From positions 10,566,546 to 10,630,545 of the forward strand of contig OY754982.1 of assembly GCA_963576475.1 (NCBI GenBank): a stretch of DNA of 64,000 bases. Reading direction: 5' to 3'. Source of the stretch: Molanna angustata. Its lineage: Eukaryota > Arthropoda > Insecta > Trichoptera > Molannidae. The position numbers were made by a program, and so were the translations under genes. Below the pieces are notes generated by a model, which saw only the letters and a program-made list of their open reading frames with translations, was not told the origin of the DNA and searched no databases. Below, piece after piece: positions 33,171-45,440 of this stretch (position 1 is its first letter; every line of letters begins with the position of its first letter).

Positions 33171-34337
33171 ATATTTTAAATTACAAACCATTTCTTTCAC
33201 TCTCTGCTCCATACACCTCTTCAGAATATATTTCTGACAGAAAGAATTCTGACAGAACCGTACTGACTTATAGTTCATAAATTTATATCCTTATAGTGAA
33301 TTACGTGATTAATAAAAATAGAAATAAAGTTATCAAATAACTAGTAGATTTTGAATTCAAAAATCTTGTTAACTCAGTAGGTAATATAATTGGCGTTCGA
33401 GTCGAATATATCATTAGGATTTGCGAATTTTTTAGCTGTAGCTTCTTATACTACAAATCATCTAAAATTATATAGATCATCTCCAAATCTTATGATGCGT
33501 TAGTCAAATAGCATTTTAACAGTCAATAAGTACTTTTTTATCATGTTTCTTTTCTGGTATTTTTCAATCCTAAATAATTAAAACGAGCGAATATCAAGTT
33601 AATCAATATTATGGTTAGATACTAGTTTAATTTGATAATATCTAGCTCGATTACGAAGTATATTGTTATTGTTGGAACCTTTTATTTTGCTTTTCCTATT
33701 CCTGGATGGTTATTGCCTAATATATGGTCGGTAGGAACCTAACTACCTGCTTTTCTACAAAAACGTACGGTTAAATTATTGGCGCAAGTCTAAAGTATTT
33801 CTCCAAACAAGATTAACCCAGTATATTTACGGCCTCCAATTTTTGCGACTTTGAAATTTTCATTTCACGTTTGTGTTGACAAATTCCCTCGGATAGAGCG
33901 CCTTTAACATCCATTCTTCTTGCCACTTTCTTCTCCTCTAGAGATAAATCGCCCCAATATGCTCATCTGAAATGCGTGACGGCATCTCTCAGACACAATT
34001 CGCTTAATCTTACATCCCCCTTTATCGAAGGTCTCACGGTGTAAGAATAAGCCTGATTAATGTGGGAGCCAGGAATTCCTGTTACTTTCTCTGTCACATA
34101 TTACGATATAACGTATACGGCCGTGTATGAACCTACCTAAATAATGTGTAGGTTTAGCGCAAAAGTCAAGGCTGGATGCCATAGTTTCAATTGCTGAGAG
34201 CATCATTGGATCTTACTTCAATTACGAATTGAATTCAATTTTTCGTACTCTGAAATGAAAGTGAAAATTTGTGAATTCATTTAGAATATTTTTTAAATGC
34301 ATATACGCTTTCGTTGTTTACAAATAAACCAACTTCT
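33171..34337. other. Unique-looking stretch, higher GC at 33.85-34.08 kb
   Basis: 33.88-34.08 kb is less AT-rich. A frame of about 30 codons there is open (reads DKSPQYAHLKCVTASLRHNS) and follows a ctcctctag, but the following gtctca is not a canonical donor. I do not call an exon. Confidence 0.3.
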
Positions 34338-34595
34338 TAATAGATGGCGTTACAAAAAGGTTTCTTCGTTATTTCATAGATGGCAATAGTATTGATATCC
34401 TATTTTCAGATGATTTGTTACTCATTTTTCAAATAGGTATATAGAACTTTCAAAAATTGAATTGATCAGGGAACTCAATAAGAAGGCACAATTGGTGAAC
34501 GTTGCGCAAGCGCATAAAGTTATCACGTAAATCAATCTTGAGTTCCTGGTTCTTCTATAATATTCCAACTTCTTCTCTATTTAGTTATTAAAAAG
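34338..34595 (-). mobile_element. Repeat C, long copy
   Basis: Minus-strand copy: the complement matches 19.65-19.95 kb from atagatggcgttacaaaaag to tccaacttcttctctattta. The LINE-II remnant begins at its end without a gap, so one of the two inserted beside or into the other. Confidence 0.8.
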
Positions 34596-34862
34596 CGTCC
34601 TTCAACTTTTTCCTCCTTTCTCTATTCTGGGCATCCCTGTAGCACTTTTTTCCCGCGACTGCAACTATATCGTCAGCTCATCTTTTCTGAAGTTGACCTA
34701 CTCTTCTTTTGTCTTCCCAATATTCAATCTCCATCGTGGAATTCGTGGGGCCCATCGGTCAACTTTCTGTCTCATCACGTGACCTTCCCGCTGCCATTTG
34801 AGACTTGCAATATGGCCAGTAATGCCAAGCTTGTTACGGCATCTAAATTTGCTCTTTGTTAT
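34596..34862 (-). mobile_element. LINE-II C-terminal remnant, longer copy
   Basis: Minus strand: GITGHIASLKWQREGHVMRQ, KVDRWAPRIP, then after a frame change VGQLQKRWADDIVAVAGKK and CYRDAQNRERRKKLKD. This copy reaches further upstream than the one at 2.9 kb and shows the IASLKWQxxGHVxRQ block that normally follows the MERRMLNIS block seen at 25.2 kb. No RT motif. Confidence 0.8.
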
Positions 34863-35884
34863 TATTTCAAGACGATATCTTAAAAACTACTTTTTAATTA
34901 ACCGTCAACAGGGAATTCAATATGCTTAAGGATGTTTTAAGAGTTTGCAGTAAATCGTTACATATCATAATTGGTTCTTATTCCTACTTATGAGCTACCT
35001 GAGCCTACATATTAACAGTACCTACATATTAAATTTTGTGCTTAATTACTATGCAAAAGTTCAAATTGGATTCCAGTTCTTGTAATAATATATTCTCTGT
35101 ATCATTTATCTGCAATCCTCTAGCAGTAATTGGCGATATCATACCTGGCAACAGATCCCAAAAGATATATCTTCTTTCTGCAAAATTTAACTCGAATTAG
35201 TGTCCTTTGAATGTAACTTAGTTTTAAACATCTTTTATTTGAATCTGATAATAATCACGTATTCACATGTGAGTACCTACATATTTTTATATCACCCTAA
35301 CGGTTTTTTTTAAATGAAAGAGTTTTATTTCGGAGAAGATAAAATCACTGTGATTTATCTAGTTTGTTTTCTATCAACGATTTACTGAGGTAAATGCTTC
35401 ATCGGAATAAAATTCACGTACGTCTCATACACTCGAGACGGAAAAACTCGTTCGGGGATCTTTAAAATATATCGCAGAAGATAGCAGGAAGAACTGGGTA
35501 CCAGCAGTGATGTATGTAGAATGATAAGAATCATTGTAAGGAAGTCGGTCGCTACCTTATATTATAGTATTTCTGTATAAGTTATCTCGCTTCGTATGAA
35601 ATACGATGTCGTTATGTTTGGGATAAAAAGTTTTTCTCAGATAGATAGTAGAGAGAAGGCAACAGCGGACGGTGCCATAGTGGAAAACTGTCAAAAACAC
35701 TAACGTCTGGAATTTTAACAATCAGATAAAAATGATTTGAATGGAAGCGTAGAAAGATATCTGTTCCTACGTGAGTCAGAACCGACACAGTTCTTTGAGC
35801 CCACTGAATGATCATATTTTTGTTGGGTCATATAATTTTTTGTCTTTTTTACTACTACTCTTTTGTTGTACAGTTATTTTTTTT
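34863..35884. other. Unassigned stretch
   Basis: A 67-codon minus-strand frame at 35612-35815 (FHSNHFYLIVKIPDVSVFDS) has a protein-like look but no recognised domain. No repeat match. Confidence 0.3.
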
Positions 35885-35960
35885 ATGAATGAATATGTCC
35901 TTGTAACGAGAACATATACATTCTTATACATTCCCTAAACTAGCCATAAATTTCACTGTC
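35885..35960 (-). mobile_element. SINE-C body fragment
   Basis: gaatgaatatgtccttgtaa and cattccctaaactagccata match the complement of the SINE-C body, as at 49.17-49.24 kb. No tRNA-like head. Confidence 0.55.
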
Positions 35961-37384
35961 CACTCAGAAAAAATAAACCAGTATCTTTTGAATTGAATCA
36001 TCTAGAACAAACTATTTGCTAAATTCATACATTAATAGAGCTTGTACCTACTGGGTACAACAGAAATTATTGTTTGAGTGATCCGGTGTTGGTTTCCTTC
36101 GGGTTTATATCTATTTAAATAAAATGTGAATATGTCGGATATTTAATCTGTGCTCTGTTTTGCTGTGCGCATCTTTACCTTTTCAATTGTGTCCCTTTAA
36201 GTATTATGCATACATTGAGACACGTGGGGTATTATTGTAATCCGAGTTTCCAGGGGTTGATGCGTCCCCCGCACTCCCCTCTTTTATAATTTGCAATCGA
36301 CTTCCAGCTGTCTTTTAGTTAATGCTCTTGGCAAGTGCCCCGAAGATTCCAAGTGTCTTAAAGAGACCCTGTATAAAATGGCGCCGCTATGATTATATTT
36401 AACACAATTTTCTAAACCGTCACCGCACTCGACTTGTTTTCGTCTTGTCACATTTTCTTCGGTAGCTAAAAATTGTTTTTTTATATAAAGAAATAATAGC
36501 GTATAATTTCAATATTGGACTGACACATATTGAATTGTGGGCAGTCAGATCTATAAAATTATATATGTAAGATGATTTTGATTGAAACTGAAACATTTTT
36601 ATATAAATGAGCGTTGGATTTTGAACACAGGAGTGAAACTAATTAACGAATTGTATTAATTATTTGTACCTACATATGCAATAAGTATATTTAATATTTG
36701 TTTTGTTTTTTCTAAAATTTAAAATAAAAAATATAGTTGCATGAACACAAACATCGCATTTGGCACATTATCAAATAAAAAAATATTCGATTTACATTCG
36801 ATTCGATTCGATTCAACTAAAAAACTCTGGCTTGGTTCAGGGGTGACATCTGTGCGAATCATTGTCACCTCAACGCAACGTGTAGAAATCTTTGAAAAGT
36901 ATGTTCTCGTTTTTTTTTATTTGTTTTAAAATTAAAGTTCTTTTAGACTGTTGAAAATAGGTACTTTAAGTGCTTCGTCAATGCAAATGTATATCATACG
37001 ATCTAATACTTGAGTCTTTTCAATCTCTTCACTCAATTCTGATATTTCGATCAACCCAACGGAGGCTTCGATTTTCCTTTGACACGAACTAGACGGCCGC
37101 AAAATTAAAAAGGGGGAGGGGGGGGGGGTGAAAAAACCTTCAATTTGAGATTTTAATCTCGCGCCTTCTCTCTCTTTTGCGCCGCCAATAATCTGCTGTA
37201 TAAATCCATACTCGGAGAGTTTTCAATCCACAAAATTCTGGTGGTTATTTGAAATGTATGACGCCGGTAATAAACTTCGGATAAACGATTGAATACCATA
37301 GTACATATACATATTTACACCTACCTACTGAACAACTCAAGTCATTTTTCATTTCGATTTTTACGGAAGTAAATTTAAACTTCT
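35961..37384. other. Unique-looking stretch with C/G-rich patches
   Basis: 36.24-36.42 kb and 37.05-37.20 kb are richer in G and C. There is a short (ATTCG)4 run at 36795-36815 and a G-run at 37112-37128 (five G, one A, eleven G). tataaaatggcgccgc at about 36371 is TATA-like next to a GC-rich motif, but no transcript is evident. Confidence 0.35.
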
Positions 37385-37820
37385 TCAATGGCTCTACAGC
37401 CCATATCTACCCTTGGCCTCCAGCAATTTCCTCCTCCATCTTCTCCTGTCATTTGCTGTGACCCTTCAGTTTAGCACACTCAGAAGCTGGGACGAGTCCC
37501 TCACAATATCGTCTTCCCATCGCAGCCTCGGTCTCCCGACCTTTCTTTTGCCATCTGGATGCCCCTCTAAGACTTTTTTGGTACCCGCGATGATGGCATT
37601 CTATGAACATGCCCGGCCCATCTCAGCCTGCTCAGACTTATATGTTCAGAAAGATTGAAAGCTTTACTCATTCACGGATCCCAGTATATTACTCTTCCCA
37701 ACAGCACTATTCTTTCAAAGATGTCCAGCATCTCCACAGACCTTTCTGTCCAAGTCTCACACCCATATGATACAACAGTCTTAATGACTATACAGGTTTT
37801 TTATTGTCTTTCTGTGAACA
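37385..37820 (-). mobile_element. LINE-III C-terminal remnant
   Basis: Minus strand, with frame changes: YGCETWTERSVEMLDIFERI, VLLGRVIYWDP, then RLRWAGHVHRMPSSRVPKK, then GIQMAKERSGDRGCDGKTIL, ending in the CRAIEE-like block. The YGxETWT, LRWAGHVxRMP and GRPRLRWED-equivalent regions are diagnostic of the part downstream of the reverse transcriptase in insect non-LTR elements. Both ends are truncated and stops interrupt the frame. Confidence 0.8.
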
Positions 37821-38939
37821 ATTATAGACCTGAACGCTGGTATTAGAGAGATAAATGTTTTGTTAGGTAAGATGAGTGGCTTGCCCATATAACAAAACTC
37901 AGTCAATTCAACTCATAATAAAAGATTAGACAAAATACTACGACGTTATATCAGTTTATACATTTTTAGCCTGTAGGGGCATTAATTTTACCTGTCGCTA
38001 TTATTGAAGCTAATAATTAGAAGCTTTTTGAAATTGTTAACTTTATACCTTAATTAAGACAAAGCAGTGTAGGATCTCACAGAGAGCGAATAGAAAGACT
38101 TGGTTACTTACATGCATGTTTATTTACAATTTCACAATTAAATTTATTTATATAATATATCACAATACAAACTTTCACATTAATCAAAGAACAAAGAAAT
38201 ATGATTAAAAATTGGATCAACTTCGAAATGTAAGCTTTCACGGTAGATGTTTGTAACTATATGTTTGTAACTAATGAAACTATTAGGTAGTGTGTAGTTA
38301 TTTTTTACAAGCCACGTGAGTAATTTTTCGATAGCAGGTAATTCTGAAAATGTAAATAGATATATTGGGGCACTTTTTTTTCAGATAATGCAATATTCCA
38401 TCGCCCCGTCGGTTAGAGACATGGGAAATCATTACTGCGAGCAACGGAGGTGAAAATTGCCTTTACATTTTAAGAGGGGTGGGTGGCACCTCGCCCGTGG
38501 GGTGAGAAAAAGATTGCGAGGGGCTTCCACCTTCCCTACTATGGGATGGGACACTTCTTTGGACGCGACATAATATAATACACCCTTCTATGTGAGCCGT
38601 AGCCGTGAGAGAGCAGAAGCGAACCATCTTATTTTATATATATTTTTTTCTTTTTAATTCGCGGGGGAATTAAAACCTTTAACAACATATACGCAAGCGA
38701 AGGAGTTCATCGTGCAAGAGCGGACGGGAATCGGCTGAGAAAGAAGAAGGAAAAGTTAACACTTGTAAATCATATAAACATTGATATATCTTAAAATATA
38801 AAAATCCAATGATAGGATAGTTTTAGACCCAAGTGGCGCTGTTATCGAGATACAAAAATAATATTTTTATTTTTTTCAACGAATTATTTAATTTATATTT
38901 TTTTTTAGATTTCTCAGCCAAAAAAATATATAAATATTT
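37821..38939. other. Unassigned stretch, GC-rich at 38.39-38.62 kb
   Basis: 38.39-38.62 kb is much less AT-rich (for example gggtgggtggcacctcgccc) and matches no repeat in the window, with stops in all frames and no splice pair. tag/gtaagatg at 37866 resembles a weak ratchet motif but lacks a pyrimidine tract. Confidence 0.3.
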
Positions 38940-39041
38940 ATTACAATTTCACTTTGTATAAACCACTTTATTGACTTATGTCTACATGTTTCGAGAATCA
39001 TGTAGACAGTAAAATGGTTTATACAAAGCGAATTTGGAATT
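38940..39041. repeat. Imperfect hairpin, about 45-bp arms
   Basis: ctttgtataaaccactttat ... tgtctacatg (38952-38987) faces its complement catgtagacagtaaaatggt ... ttatacaaag (38999-39028), with a loop of about 11 nt (tttcgagaat). The complementarity continues outward with mismatches. Probably a foldback element remnant. Confidence 0.7.
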
Positions 39042-39573
39042 ATTATTAATTAATGATTGTGCCATAGAGTAAAAAATTCGCATTAAATAACATAAAAAAT
39101 TTGACTTTCCTACACCCTTCAAATTTTTTTATAGAAAATAATGGTCGCATTTTTATATATATCTTATTTTAATTAATTTATAAGTTGTGTAAACTTTACA
39201 GAACGAAAAAAATGTCAAATTCATAAAATAAGGCGGTCTATGGTAGAACAATACATAAAATGAGATCTTTATTAAATGCTATCTGTGACAGAACAACGTC
39301 TGCCCTGGCCCACTAATTTATTATAAAAATGTGAGAAGCTTATAATAGACGATGAATTATTATAATTTAGGGGAAAAAATAGATTAGTATGGTCGGTAAC
39401 TTTCTGCTTGGAGTATAATAGAAATGGCGTGATGGTATTTATAATTCATAACACGAAACCGAAAATTCTTTAGCGTGTACAGGAAAACAAATACAGGAAA
39501 AAGTAGAATCTAAAAATTTGATTAATATCTCGTAATTGGATATTGAAAAGATTATTTTAAAATTTTATACCTT
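39042..39573. other. AT-rich stretch, no gene seen
   Basis: aatggcgtgatggtatttat at about 39423 resembles a LINE-I/repeat D 3' end on the plus strand, but nothing upstream supports a copy. Confidence 0.35.
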
Positions 39574-40060
39574 GTACCTATTATAATAATAATAATAGTA
39601 AATTTTATTAAGATGTAAAAACATATGTTAAAATTAATACATCTAGTATCAACAATAAATATATATTTTTTTTATTTATACAATACATATGGTATGACAA
39701 TTAGTTATAAAAAACATGTAAAACTATGGAGAACATTAATAGTTTTTAACTATGTATTAAGCACTTAGCCTACGAAAGGTGATAAGACTTGTGGTTTCTT
39801 TTATGTTTGGTGGCAAACTATTATATATTTTGAGACCTTTATGTACTTACTGTATCAAACTAGTGTAAACCTATTTCTGTTTGGTTCTGGTGGGTTTTTG
39901 TAAATTTTTCTGCGACAATTCAAATAACGAATAATTTCATTTTCGATATTTCATATGACTATCAATTTTGTCTTTAATTATTTTAAATGTGTAAAAAGCA
40001 GCTCTCCGTAAACTTGTATCTATCACGTAACGACTCGCTATTCCGATTACTTGACGCGGC
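39574..40060 (-). mobile_element. LINE-IX C-terminal remnant with 3' tail
   Basis: Minus strand: VIDTSLRRAAFYTFKIIKDK, then KNLQKPTRTKQK, then HKGLKIYNSLPPNIKETTSL, ending ITFRRLSA and a stop. The IYNSLPxxIKETTSxxTFRRxL block is the usual C-terminus of several LINE clades (CR1/Jockey-type). It continues through the 3' UTR shared with 17.2 and 21.0 kb and ends in an (ATT)n tail (complement, 39583-39602). The RT is missing. Confidence 0.8.
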
Positions 40061-40289
40061 CCTGATTTGGGGATGTTTCACGAAAGGATTTTTGATTGAT
40101 ATGATGAATGAATTTATTGACACGATATTAAGATTGTTGTCCAATTTGTTTATTTGAAAAACATTATTTTCAGCATATGAATATTTGAAAATTATAATAA
40201 AGAATTTATAATTAAATTATAATATTTTAATCTTCAAATATTTTGTTTAATACAAAAGGTACCTTTTAGCTGATTCATTAATTTCAAGA

Positions 40290-40680
40290 TTTTTACTCCT
40301 CACTAACCCAAAGGGATATAATGGAGTTATGATTTCGAAATTTTTAAGGCTTTATTTTTTATTGCATCTTATCAACAAGTATCATGCTGAGATTGCATTC
40401 GGAAAGTTTTATCACAATATATCTATGTGTGTACTATGTGCTGTGATTTCTCATTTTTTTTCAATGTGATCCCAAACTCAGGAAACTTAAAATTTGAAAT
40501 TTTCATTTTACTTTAATAAAATGGCATTGAATAATTATCAGAGTTTCATAATAAAATATTTAAATAAAAAATATTTTAACAAAGTCATTTCATGAAAATG
40601 TTGAATGTTTTTCCATACAAAATTTGAAATCTTTATAGAATTACTTGTTAGTGAGAAGTTTAGCGTTGGCCAAAACCCAC
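40290..40680 (+). mobile_element. Non-autonomous element, copy 1 of an inverted pair
   Basis: Starts tttttactcctcactaac and ends gttagtgagaagtttagcg followed by ttggccaaaacccac. The complementary ends (actcctcactaac against the complement of gttagtgagaagt) form terminal inverted repeats of about 13 bp. The interior matches the complement of 50.02-50.585 kb, for example agtatcatgctgagattgca and cattttcatgaaatga. No frame; presumably a DNA-transposon derivative. Confidence 0.75.
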
Positions 40681-43600
40681 TTGTTTATATTGTTGATAAT
40701 TTTTCGTGATACAAGTATTTATATTACCTGTAAATTATTTTCCTTACTCTTATATTCAGACATATTTTTCATTATAAAATTATGTTTACGTTGGCGGCGT
40801 TGGATACTATACAAAAATACAATTTTGATTAAACATGGATCTTATTTATAAAAATAAGCGATTGCATAAAAAAATTTCAAAGTTTATTTAAATTATATTA
40901 TTTAGTGTTTCCATTTTAAATCCAATTCATAAACCAGTAAACTTTAAAACACCTTAAAAAGTATTTGAGTGTAAGTATAAACATATTTTAATGTGCATAT
41001 TTTACGTGATTTTGTTTTTCTCGACAAATAACCGAATACCTAGTGCTTTGGTTTTGAAAGCCTTACCTTAAAAATTTTGCTTTGATTTCTTTTTTGTTTT
41101 TTTTTTATTCCGTTGTAATATCGTCATCAATTGTTTCATTTCATCTTACTTTCTATTGCTTTTTAATCAGTTTCATCTCCACCGTACTGTATATCGGTAT
41201 TGATTACTTTTGGTTTAGCGAACCACATCGCTAATCATTAAGTAGACACAAAGTCGCTCCTCTCTCATATTTCATCGCTACTCATTCCCCGCAGATCTCG
41301 GGACTTGTACCTACAAAATCTCCGCTTCTATTGTTAACAGCCAACTTTTCAATTATTTTCGCTTTATCATTTTTTTCTGATTATTTTCCTCTTTTAACTT
41401 TGTTCCTGCCTCCACGATTCGCCGCAAATCTGACTGGATTACTCCCGGCATCAACGGCTCTCATTGAGGTTGGAATTTTGGCATAGCAAAAAATGGGATA
41501 TTGCAAATATTTACCTACATGGCGTTTGTGACTGAACCAACTTCACGTAGCGCGGTTTATCATTAAATATTTTCGTATTTAGGCTTCGTAAATAATAAAT
41601 TGGTTTCTTTTTTCCCTGTAAACGATTCAGTCACCGATCTGTTTCAATATTTGATGAACAAAACGATTCATTCCCCTTTAATCTCAACGATGTAAATAAC
41701 TTTCTTCTTATTTTTGATGAACGGATTTTTGGTTTCTGTTATCATTGTTCCCCCGAGATCACTCCAGGCTTTGGACTCGATTAACAGACTTCCTGTTTCC
41801 TCTCTCATTGCATTTTCCATTATGCTATTTTTGTTTACTTTATATAATTGAGACGCTTTCGTCGACAAGGTCTACCTTCTCCTATTTCAATGGCGGTTCT
41901 CCCCAAAGTGGATGTTGTCACTGTGACAACTGTCAACACAAGAAACCAGTTTAAGATTGTTGAATGTATGTATCAAATGACCAGTTCTTGACTTCCTGTG
42001 ATTTACATGGATTTCGTTATATAGTCTTATTTTAAAATTAAACTCGATTGTTTGGGCTTTTACCAACTGTTGCACATATAACCATCCATACTGCATCATT
42101 GAATTATAAATTAAATCATGAGCTTCATTGCCGATTGATAATTTCTTAGGGCAACGAATAACCTGGTATTTTTTTCACGGGATATGAGTTTTGTAATTCA
42201 GCTTAGTAATGTAACATAGCATTTGTTTCTTTTTTTAAGTATCAATCGATTTACACTAACAAATGTTATCAATTGTTCTGTTCAGGAATTAAATTTCGAT
42301 ACATAATTTTCAATATTATATCCGTATTGTTAAAATATATTCGATTTTTTTTTAATCATTCCCGAATACCTCACGTTGTATAACGTGTATTTTTATTGCT
42401 CCCTGGTACTCTACATAAAATGCATTCAAGACAGCCATGATACCAAAGACCATTCTAGGGATCATTAAAAACTAAGCAATCCAAAAAGCCCAGCGAGCGA
42501 CGGTCGTAATTGCTAAAAAACCAAAGCGTTTATAGGAGTCAAAAAAGGCGAGTTTTACAAGCCGGCTGCACATTGTAGGAGGAGAGAACCATACCGATGA
42601 ATGCAATACCAACGGAATCATTGAAATCGAACAACGGAAATTAATATCATCTTCTGTACTTTCTGGTCTCCCAATATTGCTCTACCCAAAATGTTCATCC
42701 AAAATTGAATTTTTCCATTGTTTCCATTAACAATATCGTAATTTTTACTTATCAACTGTATTATTTTTTGTTACGGTCGACCAATTTTTGTATTCTTTTT
42801 AATTATTTCTCATTTCACTCGCTGTTTTCTCACGAGTCGAATATTAATTTTACGCAAAATTGAATTTCGTTTATATTAGTGGTTTGTATCTTGTGTAACA
42901 CGGCGGTTTTCATACAAAATTTACATATAATCCGGTATTCATAAGTCTTCTCGGATATTTAAAATATTACAAAAGGGAATAGTTATTTTATTCAAAACAC
43001 TAGTCTAATTACAGGTTTCGGAATTCTCATTAAAAATCCGATCAGCTTTGCAGTGAAATAGATACTCGATCTGTGCTCGCATGCCCACGAACTAATCTCG
43101 TGTTCACGCTACTATAAATGATTGTTATTAAATTTGATTTAGTCTTATTTTATTTTTATAATGGTTTAATACCTATTTAACTGTTTTCCGCGTTTACTTA
43201 TTGTACATATAAAATAATTAAGTAAGTACTATTTTAATTAATAGGTTGTTGTCACTAACTATCAAAAAGTTTTATTATTGTTTTCACTACATTTGTCTTC
43301 ATTGTGTTTTTGAATTAGTTTTGATAACTAGAAATATATTTTTACTTTTATCGCATTACGATTAGCGTGTTGTATTACATCTTTTAATTTTTTGCTGTTA
43401 TATTATTTCTTTTGCATGTATTATGTGCAAAGTATTCCCAGTTATTTCAAGACGATTTTTTTCTACCTATTAAATCATTCCATTTGATTATTTCATCCAT
43501 CAAATCCACCGCTTTTCACATCGTAATAATAATGTGCTCTGTTATAATACTCCCTTTTTAATCTTGTTGTTAGTTAATAAACTGAATGTATTTAAAACCA

Positions 43601-43884
43601 ACATCTAATTCAGAAGCATGTAGTTCGTTATACTTTATATCTCCTCATTATGCTAATTTTACATAAAACGATTTTGGTGTTTTCATTTTGTTTCTATTGG
43701 GTAAGTAACTACTTTTCTACCGGTATTTTTACACGGTGTTTAAAATAGAGTAGGCGGAGCTTTTCGATTATAAATATATATCTGTTACGTATATTTTCTG
43801 CTCTCCTAATACTTCTTAACAACCCAGCTATTATTTTTTGTGCTTTTTTTATTGTTAAGATAGGTTAGGTTAGGTTGAAAGGAA
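40681..43884. other. Long AT-rich stretch, no gene seen
   Basis: The only unusual patch is 42420-42680, which is less AT-rich and repeat-free in this window but has stops in all frames. Frames on both strands at 41.67-42.10 kb show no domain. A (GGTTA)3 run sits at 43862-43876. Confidence 0.35.
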
Positions 43885-44036
43885 AAGTGTTTCATTTATC
43901 TCTGTAGCTCCGAATGCTGGAAAATGTATAACTCCTACTGGCAACTGGAAACTGTTGAAATGCGTATGCTGAACTGACCTTACGGGACAAATTAAGCTAC
44001 TGCATTTGTGGCAGTTTATGTGTTACTGATATATTC
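43885..44036 (+). mobile_element. LINE-XI post-RT remnant
   Basis: Plus strand: LCSSECWKMYNSYWQLETVE and MRMLN, then after a shift TLRDKLSYCICGSLCVTDI. The GSECW...TxEMRML...TLRDKIxxxYIxxSLxVTDI order is the segment after the reverse transcriptase of insect non-LTR elements. It stops at 44.036 kb, where SINE-C starts. Confidence 0.7.
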
Positions 44037-44120
44037 AGATGGGTCGATGACAGAGCGGTTAGCGCATTGGGTTAGTAATCCAGTGGTCGCTTTATCTTCT
44101 CTTTCGTTGGATTTCGTAGC
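44037..44120 (+). mobile_element. SINE-C tRNA-like head
   Basis: gggtcgatgacagagcggtt (A-box side), gttagtaatccagtggtcgc (anticodon-arm side), then a decayed B-box region (tttcgttggatttcg). It matches the complement of 49.26-49.33 kb. The body of the family is not seen here. Confidence 0.7.
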
Positions 44121-44734
44121 ATTCATCTTATTTTGCTTATATATCATACCCGTCAATTTTTTTTAATGGGTCGATTATAATATGGTAGTTTTATATTTAT
44201 TTTATTATTTACATATTTTTATTAATATTTCAGGTTTAAGTTTATTGCCCATATTATTTTAACAGTCACCCATGATTGGACATAACACACGTGCATTCTT
44301 AGAGGTAGGTTGCTCAATCTTTGACAAAAATTATAGCTATTAAAGTTTATTTCTATAAACATACAAATCAAGTCGAAAATATACTATCAACTTGTCGTTA
44401 TAAATGACTCTTAATGCGTTAATTCATTAATATTCATATTTTATTAATTATTCAAGTTTATATTTTTTTAATATGAATGTGGTATTCGTTTAAAAGTATT
44501 TTTGTCCTCGTCTCTATTTAAAAAAAAAACATTTTGGTCCTGTAAAAAATCATTAGGTAGAGCTTCTATTCTGAATACTTCCTCAAACCGTTTGTTACTC
44601 TAGTGCACTTCATGAAACTTAAAACAACAGAATTAAAATGAAAGATGTCACTTTTTTGTTTTGTATTTTTAATTTATGATTTTTTTTTCTTTTTCTATTT
44701 GTATTCTTATATTCCTGTAACTGATTGTATTTAC
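44121..44734. other. AT-rich stretch, no gene seen
   Basis: tattaatatttcag/gtttaag at 44232 has an acceptor-like start only. No other feature is recognised. Confidence 0.4.
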
Positions 44735-44812
44735 CATAGAGGTTGACTGGTAGAAATTGCCTGCGGGCAATAAGTCCGCCACGTTGATTAATTCAATAAA
44801 AGTCTTTAATTA
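44735..44812 (+). mobile_element. Repeat E, retroelement 3' tail
   Basis: ggttgactggtagaaattgc, ctgcgggcaataagtccgcc, then a tail rich in A and T. It shares the attgcc-ggcaat hairpin with 23.9 kb. Confidence 0.65.
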
Positions 44813-44884
44813 TTAATTATTATTAGGTTTTATTATTATATCATATATAATTAAAAAAAAGTTATGTCAAATATCCTATTTTTT

Positions 44885-45055
44885 CGAATGTCTCGTAAGA
44901 GCCGAGCAATCGAAAATGAAGCAGGCAAATTGAACATCTCACAAGCTCAGCAATGTACGTGAATGAAGCTAGAAATGTTTGTCAAGAGAGAGAGGAGTCA
45001 GGCGTTCGGTTCTCTCTTCCTACCCCAAAAAGAGAAATGGCGTGATGGTTTTGTT
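44885..45055 (+). mobile_element. Chimeric repeat: repeat D start joined to LINE-I end
   Basis: gtaagagccgagcaatcgaa ... gcaggcaaattgaacatctc matches repeat D at 48.73 kb. From 44.95 kb the sequence switches to MYVNEARNVCQERE, FGSLFLP-like and aatggcgtgatggt, which matches the last 100 bp of LINE-I. A template switch or nested decay could explain the join. Confidence 0.6.
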
Positions 45056-45111
45056 TTGTATTCATTATTTTAAGGATTTAAATAAATAATAACTAGAATA
45101 TTTTTTAAAAG

Positions 45112-45440
45112 TGGCATATACGCAAATATTGGATTTTTTTCCCTGTCGGCAGTCAATGATATTTTTTTAACATCTAAATAGAGACGAAGTTGGAATATCA
45201 TAGAAGAACCAGGAACTCAAGGCACCTACAGGGCTTACGACCTGTCATTGGCTGGTTTACGTGATCCTTTTATGCGCTTTCGCAACGTTCATCAATTATG
45301 CCTTCTTATTGAGTTCCCTTATCGATGCAATTTTAAATATTGTATATATTTTAATGATGAGAAACAGATCGTTTGAAAAAAAGCTACAATATAATAGTAA
45401 CGAAGAAACCTTTTTTTGTAACGACATCTATTATATACAA
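45112..45440 (+). mobile_element. Repeat C, longest copy
   Basis: The copy with the most 5' sequence: gcatatacgcaaatattgga, ttccctgtcggcagtcaatg, then tctaaatagagacgaagttg and the common body (gaaccaggaactcaaggcac, gacctgtcattggctggttt, gcgctttcgcaacgttcatc, gaagaaacctttttttgtaa). The termini of the family can be placed between here and 45.44 kb. Confidence 0.8.

Noticed and set aside
33880..34090. Exon after ctcctctag
   Set aside because: The frame is open for about 30 codons but the downstream junction is gtctca, not a canonical donor, and the frame soon stops.
37861..37880. Second ratchet site (ttgttag/gtaagatg)
   Set aside because: It lacks a pyrimidine tract and branch motif of the quality seen at 53.41 kb.
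43858..43878. Telomeric TTAGG array
   Set aside because: Only about three GGTTA units; such short runs are expected by chance and occur in insect DNA at interstitial sites.
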